Of a stretch of DNA of 64,000 nt, positions 52,469 through 59,454 are shown piece by piece. The translations under genes and the position numbers were made by a program. The DNA is from Kofleriaceae bacterium. GTDB taxonomy: Bacteria; Myxococcota_A; Polyangia; Haliangiales; Haliangiaceae. A model generated the notes under the pieces. That model did no database searches. It was not told the DNA's origin and saw only the letters and a program-made list of their open reading frames with translations. The stretch covers positions 1 through 64,000 of the forward strand of contig JACKDR010000027.1 in the NCBI GenBank assembly GCA_020633495.1, given 5' to 3'. The number at the start of each line of letters is the position of its first letter. Positions within the stretch are counted from its first letter, which is position 1.

Positions 52469-53545
52469 TCACAGATCGACGCGGAGGCCGAACGCCAGCG
52501 ACGCCGTGGTCGCCGGCTGGTAGCTGACCTGCGTGAACACCTTCAGCTTCCACAGGTTGGCCTGGACCCCGAGCAGGCCGTGGACGCCGCCGATCGACGG
52601 CCGCTGCCGCCCCGTCGCCTGCAGCGCCAGCGAGCCGATCGTCGTCGGGGCCGCCGCGCCGTTGGCCGCGGTCAGCGTGCCGGTCAGCCCGGCGTCGACC
52701 CGCGACCGGCCGCCCTGGGCGTCGAAGCCGACCCCGGTGTAGACCGAGGCCACGTAGAGCACCCGCAGCGACGTCGTCAGCTCGACCGGCGCGGTCACGG
52801 TCAGCGTGTGCAGATCGAACGTGCCGGTCGCGGTGGCGGCGATGGTCCGCGACTGCGCGCCGGCCTCGATCGTGTAGTCCGTGCCGAGCTCGTCGCCGAT
52901 GCCGAACGACCACCGCGCCAGCTCGACCCCGGCGGTGAGGTCGAGCCCGCCCCACTGCGCCACCAGGCCCTTGGCGCCGCGGGTCGGGTGGAAGAACTTG
53001 CGCTGGACGTGCAGGCCCAGGCTCGAGATCGAGCCGTCGAGCTGACCGCTGCCGCCGCCGCGGTGGAACAGGTTGCCGAACACGGTCCACGCCGGGTGCT
53101 GCCACGACGCCAGGTTGAGGCCGCCCATGATCGTCACGTTGGGCGCGACCCCGGCGCTCGGCGTGCCGTCGCCGATCTCGGCCGACACCGCCAGGTTGGC
53201 GGCGACGCCGAGCACCAGGCGATCGCTGTTGGTGGCGTAGTCGACGCCGAGGCCGCGGTTCGAGAACGACGACGCGTTGGCGAAGTCGCGCAGGAAGTCG
53301 TCGATGTCGAGCAGCGCCAGGCCCTTGCGCAGCCCGGTCGACAGCTTCATCTCGAGATCGGCGCCGCTGATGCCCAGCTCGGCGGCGAGGTCCTGCCCGG
53401 CCTGGTTGAGCGTGATGTCGACGCTGGCGGTGCCGTCGGCGCGCGCCGGCCTCGCCGCCGCCGCGACCAGGACCACCGGGACGATCGCCGCGACGATCGA
53501 ACGACGCGCGCGGGGGCCTACCCCGGGCGAGGGATCGGGTGCCAT
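52469..53545 (-). CDS. outer-membrane-like protein of unknown function
   Basis: A 358-residue exported protein with a signal peptide (VAAIVPVVLVAAAARPARA then DG). The body is beta-rich with alternating hydrophobic strands (RLVLGVAANLAVSAEIGDG, TLTVTAPVELTTSLRVLYVA, LGLHVQRKFFHPTRG) and ends SLAFGLRVDL with aromatic/hydrophobic alternation consistent with a beta-barrel C-terminus. No family is recognised. Proteins like this are common in myxobacterial outer membranes. It starts 44 bp before fxsA on the same strand. Confidence 0.78.
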   Translation of the reverse strand: MAPDPSPGVGPRARRSIVAAIVPVVLVAAAARPARADGTASVDITLNQAGQDLAAELGISGADLEMKLSTGLRKGLALLDIDDFLRDFANASSFSNRGLGVDYATNSDRLVLGVAANLAVSAEIGDGTPSAGVAPNVTIMGGLNLASWQHPAWTVFGNLFHRGGGSGQLDGSISSLGLHVQRKFFHPTRGAKGLVAQWGGLDLTAGVELARWSFGIGDELGTDYTIEAGAQSRTIAATATGTFDLHTLTVTAPVELTTSLRVLYVASVYTGVGFDAQGGRSRVDAGLTGTLTAANGAAAPTTIGSLALQATGRQRPSIGGVHGLLGVQANLWKLKVFTQVSYQPATTASLAFGLRVDL

Positions 53546-53576
53546 CCGATCCACGATACACGAGCCGGGCGGCCGA

Positions 53577-53885
53577 TCAGTTGGGCCCTGCCGGCACGAT
53601 GCGCCACCAGATCTGTCGCGACACGTGGCACACCCGGCAGGTGACCGCGACGACGCGCAGGCCGTGCTCGGCGCGGTGCTCGCCGAGGTCGTAGCTGCCG
53701 CCACACTGCGGGCACTTCATCGCGCCGGTCCGGACCTCGATCACGGCCGCGGTCCCGACCTCGATCGGCCGCGCCGCGGAGCCGCCGCGCTCGAGGCCGG
53801 CCAGGCGCTCGCGGTCGCGCACCAGCTTGCGGGCGGCGCGCTCGTCGGCGCGACGGGCGGTACGGTCGGGGCGCTTGCGAGTCAC
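53577..53885 (-). CDS. small zinc-ribbon protein
   Basis: A 102-residue basic protein. Two Cys pairs, MKCPQCGG and VTCRVCHVSRQIWW, 25 residues apart, form a zinc ribbon. The N-terminal 50 residues are Arg/Glu-rich and helical (DRTARRADERAARKLVRDRE). Likely a nucleic-acid-binding or regulatory protein; nothing more can be said. GTG at 53885 is the chosen start. It is divergent from the methyltransferase-like gene across 45 bp. Confidence 0.7.
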   Translation of the reverse strand: MTRKRPDRTARRADERAARKLVRDRERLAGLERGGSAARPIEVGTAAVIEVRTGAMKCPQCGGSYDLGEHRAEHGLRVVAVTCRVCHVSRQIWWRIVPAGPN

Positions 53886-53930
53886 CCGGGCAGCGTAGCG
53901 ACCTCGCGGCCGTCGCGGTAGGCTCGCCGC

Positions 53931-54569
53931 GTGATCGCGGCGCAGCGCACCGTCGAGCAGGGCGACGGCGTCGCCTGGCTGGCGCGCGCCCCGTTGCCGG
54001 CCGATCACGCGATCGTCACGTCGCTGCCCGACGCCAGCGAGGTCGCCACCCTCGGCGACGGCTGGGCGGCGTGGTTCGTCGACACCGTGGCGCTGGCGTG
54101 CCGCCAGGTCGCCGAGCCGGCGGTGGCGATCTTCTTCCAGACCGACGTCAAGCGGCAGGGCCGCTGGGTCGACAAGGGCTACCTGGTCCAGCGCGGCGCC
54201 GAGGCCGCCGGCAGCCACCTGCTGTGGCACAAGATCGTCTGCCGGGTGCCCCCCGGCACGATCACGATGGGCCGCCCCGCGTACGCCCACATGCTGGCGT
54301 TCAGCCGCGGCCTGCGCCTCGACGCCGGCCGCTCGACCGCCGACGTCCTGCCGTCCCTGGGCGAGATGCCGTGGGTCCGCGCGATGGGCGTCGCGGCCTG
54401 CCAGGCCGCGGCGCGGTTCCTGATCGAGCAGACCGCGTGCCGCGTCGTCGTCGACCCGTTCTGCGGCGTCGGCACGATGCTGGCGGTCGCCAACGCCCAC
54501 GGCCTCGACGCCGTCGGCGTCGAGCTGTCGAAGCGCCGGGTCCGCAAGGCGCGCCGCCTGACCCTGTGA
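53931..54569 (+). CDS. SAM-dependent methyltransferase-like protein (DNA/RNA amino-MTase fold)
   Basis: A 212-residue protein. Near the C-terminus VVDPFCGVGTMLAVANAHGL is a classic SAM-binding motif I of DNA N6/N4 methyltransferases, followed by GVELSKRRVRKARR. The catalytic (D/N/S)PP(Y/W) motif is not clear: TSLPDASEV near residue 31 sits where it would be in the permuted beta-class order. An RNA or DNA base methyltransferase, or a degenerate homologue, is possible. GTG 53931 is the start. No restriction gene is nearby. Confidence 0.75.
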   Translation: MIAAQRTVEQGDGVAWLARAPLPADHAIVTSLPDASEVATLGDGWAAWFVDTVALACRQVAEPAVAIFFQTDVKRQGRWVDKGYLVQRGAEAAGSHLLWHKIVCRVPPGTITMGRPAYAHMLAFSRGLRLDAGRSTADVLPSLGEMPWVRAMGVAACQAAARFLIEQTACRVVVDPFCGVGTMLAVANAHGLDAVGVELSKRRVRKARRLTL

Positions 54570-54700
54570 GCGCGGCCCCCGGCGGCGTCGGAGCCCCAGG
54601 TCGCGGCGCGCACCGGGTCTCGCGTCACCCAGGGGGGCGGCGTAGGTCCGCGGATCACCGTGACCCCGCCGCGGCCCGGCGCTTGCTAACGTCCGCCCAC

Positions 54701-55243
54701 ATGATGAAGCGCGTGATGATCCTGCCCCTGGCCCTCGGCCTCGCCCTCACCGCCTGCGGCAAGAAGGGCGACGACGGGCCCGGCAAGGACTGGAGCGGCA
54801 AGGCGCTCGACGTCACCGTCGAGAACAAGGTCAACAACGTCGCCTTCAAGGTCCAGCTGCCCAAGGGCATGAAGTTCGACGGCGACGACGACGGCCCCGA
54901 GGTCATCACCAAGATGTGGAAGGCCGACGTCCACGACTACTTCAGCGAGCCCAGCGTGATGATCTCGTACGAGGCGATCCCGGCGACCGACATCGACGGC
55001 TTCGTCAAGGACGCGATGCTCGACGACAAGGACGTCATCGCCAAGCAGGAGAAGACCGCCGACGGCTTCGTCCTGGTCACCCACACCAAGAACAACGGCA
55101 TCGTCGCCGTCGAGGTGATGAAGGTGAAGGGTGACGCCCACCTGGTGTGTCGGGCGTCGCAAGCCAAGGACGGCGGGGTCCCCAGCCCCGACAAGACGAT
55201 GGCGTGGCTGGAGCAGCTGTGCTCGTCGCTCACGATCCAGTGA
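54701..55243 (+). CDS. lipoprotein of unknown function
   Basis: A 180-residue exported protein. Two successive Met codons precede a signal ending GLALTAC, then a Lys/Asp/Gly linker. The mature part is Lys/Asp-rich with an amphipathic pattern (VNNVAFKVQLPKGMKFDGDD, VITKMWKADVHDYFSEPSVM) and ends with a Cys pair. It resembles small periplasmic lipoproteins of delta-proteobacteria without a named family. It is convergent with the gene at 55275 (31 bp apart). Confidence 0.85.
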   Translation: MMKRVMILPLALGLALTACGKKGDDGPGKDWSGKALDVTVENKVNNVAFKVQLPKGMKFDGDDDGPEVITKMWKADVHDYFSEPSVMISYEAIPATDIDGFVKDAMLDDKDVIAKQEKTADGFVLVTHTKNNGIVAVEVMKVKGDAHLVCRASQAKDGGVPSPDKTMAWLEQLCSSLTIQ

Positions 55244-55274
55244 GCGGGATCGACGGTCGGGCGCGGCCGCCGCG

Positions 55275-56198
55275 CTACGGGTGGTCGGGCAGGCGGCCCG
55301 CGTAGGCGACGTCGTAGATGGCGCGGCGCAGCAGCGCGACCGCGCGCGGCAGCGGCGCGCCGCGCACCAGCTCGCGCGGGGCGCTGCCGTCGTCGATCCG
55401 GACGTGGGTGAAGTCGTGGAGATCGTCCTCGGGCTCGCTGTCGAGCGCGCGCAGCGCGCCGCTGGTCGCGAAGCGGCCGACGTCGTCGACCTGGGCCGGC
55501 GTCAGCTGCGCCGACTGCGCCGGCGGCTCGCCGATCCAGCCCATCTCGACGACGCCGTCGGAGTGGACGGTCAGGACCACCGGCCGCGGCGCGGTCGCGC
55601 CCGGCGACACGGTCCAGGCGCTGACCGTGAACATGCCCGGCACCGGCACCGGCGTGCCGTCGGCGCGCGCCCGGGCGCCGAGCCGGGTCAGCTCGGCGAT
55701 CACCGCCCGGGCGCCGGCGGGCACGGCGCCGAACAGATCGACGTCGTGGACCCCGGCGTCGCTGCGGATCGTGAGGAAGGTGTGGACGCCTTCGCCGGAC
55801 GGCGGGTTGGTGCGCAGCCGCGCGACCTCGGGCGCGCCGAGCAGGCGACGCAGCTCGTCGAGCTCGGAGGGATCGACGGTGAGATCGATCGGGCCGTGGT
55901 CGCCCTGGCTGGTCATCCCCGGGACCAGCTCGACCAGCCCCGACGAGTCGACCAGCACGGTGTCGCGGGTGACCAGCGCGGCGCCCTGCTCCTCGATCGC
56001 GAGCTCGACCGACCAGTCGCCGGTCAGCGGCGTCGGCGTGGCCGCGGCGTCGGCGGGCGCGGCGCCGGCGTCGCGCGCGCCCGTCGTCGGGGCGGCCCGC
56101 CCGCCCTCGGCGCCCCAGGGCCCGGATTCGGACGCCTTGCGGCAGCCCCCGAGCGCCAGCATCACCATCACCGCCAGCATGATCGACCGCGAGCTCAT
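55275..56198 (-). CDS. lipoprotein of unknown function
   Basis: A 307-residue exported protein. The signal ends VMLALGGC, then an Ala/Asp/Pro linker. The body has beta-strands and Asp/Val patterns (TGDWSVELAIEEQGAALVTR, VLVDSSGLVELVPGMTSQGD, VVLTVHSDGVVEMGWIGEPP) like a two-domain beta-sandwich. No family is recognised. It is divergent from the MmcQ/YjbR gene across 24 bp, where TATAC may serve as a -10 box in either direction. Confidence 0.82.
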   Translation of the reverse strand: MSSRSIMLAVMVMLALGGCRKASESGPWGAEGGRAAPTTGARDAGAAPADAAATPTPLTGDWSVELAIEEQGAALVTRDTVLVDSSGLVELVPGMTSQGDHGPIDLTVDPSELDELRRLLGAPEVARLRTNPPSGEGVHTFLTIRSDAGVHDVDLFGAVPAGARAVIAELTRLGARARADGTPVPVPGMFTVSAWTVSPGATAPRPVVLTVHSDGVVEMGWIGEPPAQSAQLTPAQVDDVGRFATSGALRALDSEPEDDLHDFTHVRIDDGSAPRELVRGAPLPRAVALLRRAIYDVAYAGRLPDHP

Positions 56199-56222
56199 GA
56201 GGCCAGGTATACACTGCCGCCC

Positions 56223-56672
56223 GTGAAGCTCGCGACCGCACGTCACCTCGCGCTGGGCCTGCCCGAGGCGAAGGAGGCGGATCACCACGGGCGCCCCTCG
56301 TTCCGGGTCCGCGGCCGGATCTTCGTCACCGTCCCCGACGACGAGCACCTCCACGTCATGGTCGACTCCGACGCCACGCAGGTCGCGATCACGGTCGGGC
56401 CGGCCGCGTTCAGCAAGCTGTGGTGGGGCAAGAAGCTGATGGGGGTCAAGGTCGCGCTCGAGCAGGTCGAGCCGGCGCTGCTGATCGAGCTGCTCGCCGA
56501 GGCGTGGCGGCAGAAGGCGCCGGTCCGGCTGCGCGCGGCGTTCGACGCCGAGCGCGCCAGCGCGGCCGGGCTCGACGGCGGGGACGACGACGACGACGAC
56601 GAGGGCGAGGGCGACGAGGACGACGACCCCTCGCTCGGCCGTCCCGAGGACGACGCCGCCGACCGCGACTGA
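56223..56672 (+). CDS. MmcQ/YjbR family protein
   Basis: A 149-residue small basic protein ending in an Asp/Glu-rich tail. The MmcQ/YjbR fold is visible: ARHLALGLPEAKEADHHGRP, FRVRGRIFVTVPDDEHLHVM, VGPAAFSKLWWGKKLMGVKV and LIELLAEAWRQKAPVRLRAA. Family members are thought to bind DNA via a CyaY-like fold; the precise role is unknown. The GTG start at 56223 is inferred from spacing. The acidic tail (DDDDDDEGEGDEDDDP) is unusual. Confidence 0.9.
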   Translation: MKLATARHLALGLPEAKEADHHGRPSFRVRGRIFVTVPDDEHLHVMVDSDATQVAITVGPAAFSKLWWGKKLMGVKVALEQVEPALLIELLAEAWRQKAPVRLRAAFDAERASAAGLDGGDDDDDDEGEGDEDDDPSLGRPEDDAADRD

Positions 56673-56859
56673 TGGCGGCCTGGTCTTCGGCGCGTCCGGC
56701 GCCACCCTCGACGCCTACGAGCACGTCCTGCGCCGCCTGGCTGGCCGCGACGACGGCATCGTCGACGCGCTCTCGTGGTTCAGCCAGCCGCTGACCGGCG
56801 GCTACTGCGGGTACCCGCCGGTCGCCGGCGCACGCCGCGACCTGCGCGCGCTGTCGTGA
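56671..56859 (+). pseudogene. C-terminal fragment of a Dyp-type peroxidase
   Basis: A frame without a start codon reads GGLVFGASGATLDAYEHVLR, then RLAGRDDGIVDALSWFSQPL and TGGYCGYPPVAGARRDLRAL before TGA. In actinobacterial and myxobacterial Dyp-type peroxidases the last 60 residues have the same plan (helix, GLDDGIVDALFRFSRPxTGGY, CPP, DLRAL). Only this end remains and it directly follows the MmcQ stop. Assignment is from memory. Confidence 0.6.
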
Positions 56860-56898
56860 CGCACGCCGCGGCGGCGACCTGATGCTACGGTGGCGGCG

Positions 56899-57072
56899 AT
56901 GAAGCTACCGTGGCTCAACCTCGCGGGCACCGCGGCCGGCGCCGCCGCCGGCTTCGCCTACTATTGGTTCTGGGGCTGCCACTCCGGTTGAGGCTACAAG
57001 TCGAACCCGATCGTCATGACCCTGTGGGCCGCGACGATCGGGTTCCTCCTGACGGCCGGGCGCCGTCGCTGA
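56899..57072 (+). CDS. small membrane selenoprotein, DUF6132-like (in-frame UGA)
   Basis: A 57-residue product if UGA 56989-56991 is read as Sec31. Before it: an amphipathic/hydrophobic N-terminus (AGTAAGAAAGFAYYWFWGC) and CHSG; after it: GYKSNPIVMTLWAATIGFLL, a second membrane helix, then Arg-Arg-Arg and a stop. The plan C-x-S-G-(C)-x(n)-S-N-P between two helices is that of small DUF6132-type membrane proteins (from memory), where a Cys normally follows SG. GGTGG is five bases before the ATG. The 3' end overlaps rnfD antisense by 59 bp. Without readthrough only a 30-residue peptide would be made. Function unknown. Confidence 0.75.
57004..57044 (+). promoter_or_regulatory. candidate SECIS hairpin of the small selenoprotein
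   Basis: AACCCGATCGTC (57004-57015) pairs perfectly with GACGATCGGGTT (57033-57044), starting 12 nt after the UGA. Within the 17-nt loop, CCC-UGU-GGG (57020-57028) can form an inner 3-bp stem whose UGU loop lies 31 nt from the UGA, inside the usual bacterial SECIS range. It differs from the GGUCU loop of the formate dehydrogenase element. Confidence 0.6.
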
Positions 57073-58045
57073 CCTCACGCTGTCGACCCCACGGGACGCG
57101 CCACTCGCGGCGCCCCCGACGCGCGCGTGAGCTCGTGCCGAGCTGGGTGCGCCGCTCGATCGTCACCCGGTCGAGCCACGGCGCACACGCGTTGGCCAGC
57201 AGGACCGCCAGCGCCGCGCCGTCGGGATACGGCGTGAAGTTTCGGATCGCCATCGTGGCGATCGCCGCGATCCACGCGAACGCGATGCGGCCGCCCTGCG
57301 ACATCGGGGCGGTCGCCGGATCGGTGAGCAGGAAGAATGCCGCGACCAGCGTGCCGCCGCCGAACAGGTGCAGCATCGGATCGCCGACCAGCCACGGCGC
57401 GTGCCCGGTGACGCGGGCGCCGCCGGGCAGGACCAGGGCGATCGCGGCGATCGCCGACAGGTACGCCAGGGGCACGCGCCAGTCGATCGTGCGCAGCGCG
57501 ACCAGCAGCAAGCCGCCGGCGACCACCGCCCACGGCGCGGCCTGCCCGAGGCACCCGGGCGCATCGCCGACGACCAGCGCGGTCCAGCTCGGCGCCGTCG
57601 CGCCGATCTCCTTCGACAGTGGGCTCGCGGCGGTGACGGCGTCCCAGCGCCAGGCGGGTGCGAAGAAGTGCGCGGGGAGCGCCACCATGAGGACGGCGCG
57701 CGACAGGGCCGCCGGGTTGAACGGGTTCTTGCCCAGCCCGCCCCACGGCGCCTTGCCGAGCCCGATCGCCAGCGCGCCGGCGATCGCCGCGAGCCACGGC
57801 GGCGCGTCCGCCGGCAGCAGGAGCGCGACGATGGCGCCGGTCACGACCGCGCTGCCGTCGGCGACGCTGCGGTGCTTCAGCGTGGCCTCGACCGCGACGG
57901 CGCCCGCGACCGCCGACAGGATGGCCGCCGCGGCCGGCGCGCCGAGCCGGACCACCGCCGCGAACAGCGCCGGGCTGGCCGCCACCACGACCTGGACCAT
58001 CAGGCCGCGGGTGCTCTGCGGCGAGCGCAGGAACGGGCCCTTCAC
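57014..58045 (-). CDS. RnfD-like membrane subunit
   Basis: A 343-residue inner-membrane protein with about nine segments. Family signatures are FLRSPQSTRGLM at the N-terminus, GLGKAPWGGLGKNPFNPAAL, GDAPGCLGQ, FFLLTDPATAPMSQGGRI and NFTPYPDGAALAVLLANA at the end. The FMN-attachment motif, usually S/T-x-A-T, reads DAVTAASPL, with Ser141 where Thr is expected. GTG 58045 overlaps the previous stop (GTGA). RnfD/NqrB-type subunits carry covalent FMN and take part in ion-coupled electron transfer. The C-terminus extends in a basic tail not typical of RnfD. Confidence 0.9.
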   Translation of the reverse strand: MKGPFLRSPQSTRGLMVQVVVAASPALFAAVVRLGAPAAAAILSAVAGAVAVEATLKHRSVADGSAVVTGAIVALLLPADAPPWLAAIAGALAIGLGKAPWGGLGKNPFNPAALSRAVLMVALPAHFFAPAWRWDAVTAASPLSKEIGATAPSWTALVVGDAPGCLGQAAPWAVVAGGLLLVALRTIDWRVPLAYLSAIAAIALVLPGGARVTGHAPWLVGDPMLHLFGGGTLVAAFFLLTDPATAPMSQGGRIAFAWIAAIATMAIRNFTPYPDGAALAVLLANACAPWLDRVTIERRTQLGTSSRARRGRREWRVPWGRQREVSDGARPSGGTRSSRPTGS

Positions 58046-58455
58046 AGGTGCCCCACCGGCAGCAGGGTCGCGTAGAGCACCGCGAGCACGAGCAGGCGCG
58101 CCGGCGCACCGCGCCACGACGGTGGCGGACCTCGTTCCTCGACGCGACGGTCGAGCAGGTCGGCGAGCCAGACGCTGGAGACGTACAGCGCCGCGGCCAG
58201 CGCCGCCGCCGGCAGCGAGCCATACGTCGGGACCGCGAGGACCAGCGCCGGCGCCGGCGCGCGCAATGGCGGCAGCGTCACGACCAGCGCGACGACGGGG
58301 GCGACGAGGTACCCGTGCTCGCCGAGCGGCGCCAGCGCCGCCAGCGCGGCGACCAGCGGCACCACCGCGACCCAGCCGATCCGACCGCGTCGATCGCCCA
58401 GGACCGTCACGGCGACGGCGAGCATCACGGCGTCGTAGGCGCTGATCGGCATCAT
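58042..58455 (-). CDS. small polytopic membrane protein of the Rnf-like operon
   Basis: A 137-residue protein with four hydrophobic segments (YDAVMLAVAVTVLG, WVAVVPLVAALAALAPLG, YLVAPVVALVVTLPPL, LLVLAVLYATLLPVGHL) and an Arg-rich cytosolic loop. It is not a recognisable RnfA or RnfE, but its size and its place between the MshEN-like gene and rnfD suggest it fills a similar slot. Start ATG at 58455 (a second Met at 58452) overlaps the previous stop. Confidence 0.7.
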   Translation of the reverse strand: MMPISAYDAVMLAVAVTVLGDRRGRIGWVAVVPLVAALAALAPLGEHGYLVAPVVALVVTLPPLRAPAPALVLAVPTYGSLPAAALAAALYVSSVWLADLLDRRVEERGPPPSWRGAPARLLVLAVLYATLLPVGHL

Positions 58456-59069
58456 CGCGGCCTCCGCGCCACGGCCAGCGCGAGCGCGGCCGCGACGAAG
58501 TAGTGCAGCGGCGTGAGCTCGACCGGCAGGAGGCGGACGGGGGCGAGGGCCGTGGTCAGCACGGCCGCGCGCAGCAGCGCCGTGGCGCGCTCGCGTGACG
58601 TCGCCCCGGAGGTGCCGGTGACGCCCGCCGCGGCGGTCGCGGCCGCCGCGGTGCCGGGGACCGCGGTCGCGGCGAGCCAGCCGAGCGCGACCCACCGCCA
58701 CGGCCGCCCGGCCGCGAGCCAGGCGCCGATCGCCAGCGCCGCCGCCGCCGCCAGGACCCCCAGCGGCGAGCGGATCAGCGAGGCGGACACGATCGCCGCC
58801 ATCACCCAGCGATCGTGGCGCTGGTCGCGCCGCGCGCCGGGGAGGTCGGCCAGCACGAGCCGCATCTCCTGGTGGAGGAGCACCTGCAGGCGTTGATCCT
58901 CGTCGATGAGGCCGAGGTCCTCGAGGACGTCGATCAGGTGGGCCTTGACGCCCTGCTCGTGCAGATCCTCCTGCAGGTCGAGAGCCTCTTCGAGGCCCGC
59001 GCGATCGACGTAGCCGAGCTCGACCACCAGGTCCCGGACCCGGAGCCCTTCGACGACCTCATCGGACAT
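58452..59069 (-). CDS. MshEN-like N-terminus fused to membrane helices
   Basis: A 205-residue protein. Residues 1-70 look like an MshEN/GspE N-terminal-type helical repeat (LRVRDLVVELGYVDRAGLEE, LIDVLEDLGLIDEDQRLQVL), a module often used for cyclic-di-GMP or protein binding. Then come hydrophobic segments (VMAAIVSASLIRSPLGVLAA, LAIGAWLAAGRPWRWVALGW and later helices). The combination in an electron-transfer operon is unusual and I know no homologue. RBS GGAGG precedes ATG 59069. Its stop overlaps the next start. Confidence 0.75.
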   Translation of the reverse strand: MSDEVVEGLRVRDLVVELGYVDRAGLEEALDLQEDLHEQGVKAHLIDVLEDLGLIDEDQRLQVLLHQEMRLVLADLPGARRDQRHDRWVMAAIVSASLIRSPLGVLAAAAALAIGAWLAAGRPWRWVALGWLAATAVPGTAAAATAAAGVTGTSGATSRERATALLRAAVLTTALAPVRLLPVELTPLHYFVAAALALAVARRPR

Positions 59070-59454
59070 GCTCGGCCTCCCGCCAGCGCGCCAGCCGCTG
59101 CTCGACGGCCTCGATCAGGCGCTCGGTCGAGATCGTCGCCCCGCTGATCGCGTCGACCGCGAGCGGCGGCCTGGCCGGCCGACCGCGGAAACGGTCGCCG
59201 ATACGATCGGGGGCGAGCGCGCGGCGATCGACGCCCTCGTCGGAATGGGTCACGGTCACGTCGACGATGCGGTCCGCCTCCACGGTCACGACGCCGTCGA
59301 TCGGGCCCTGGACGCCGCGGCCGCGGAATGGCAGCGTCGTGCGCCCGTCGCGGGCGGTCGGCTGGCGCGACCGTGGCGGCGCGGCGATCGCGACGACCGC
59401 GGCCAGGCCGAGCAGGCCGCCGGTGATCAGCCGGGCGCGCAGGCCTACTCCCAT
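59059..59454 (-). CDS. RnfG-like FMN-binding protein
   Basis: A 131-residue exported or membrane-anchored protein. One N-terminal segment (LITGGLLGLAAVVAIAA), then an FMN-binding domain: GVQGPIDGVVTVEADRIVDV, VTHSDEG, and VDAISGATISTERLIEAV with the SGAT FMN-attachment motif (Thr107). This matches RnfG/NqrC, where FMN is bound covalently through phosphothreonine. Shorter than canonical RnfG (about 200 residues). Its stop overlaps the next gene by 11 bp. Confidence 0.9.
   Translation of the reverse strand: MGVGLRARLITGGLLGLAAVVAIAAPPRSRQPTARDGRTTLPFRGRGVQGPIDGVVTVEADRIVDVTVTHSDEGVDRRALAPDRIGDRFRGRPARPPLAVDAISGATISTERLIEAVEQRLARWREAEHVR

Noticed and set aside
57004..57044. Rho-independent terminator at the 12-bp hairpin after the small ORF
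   Set aside because: No T-run follows, it lies inside the coding sequence, and its distance from the UGA suits a SECIS.
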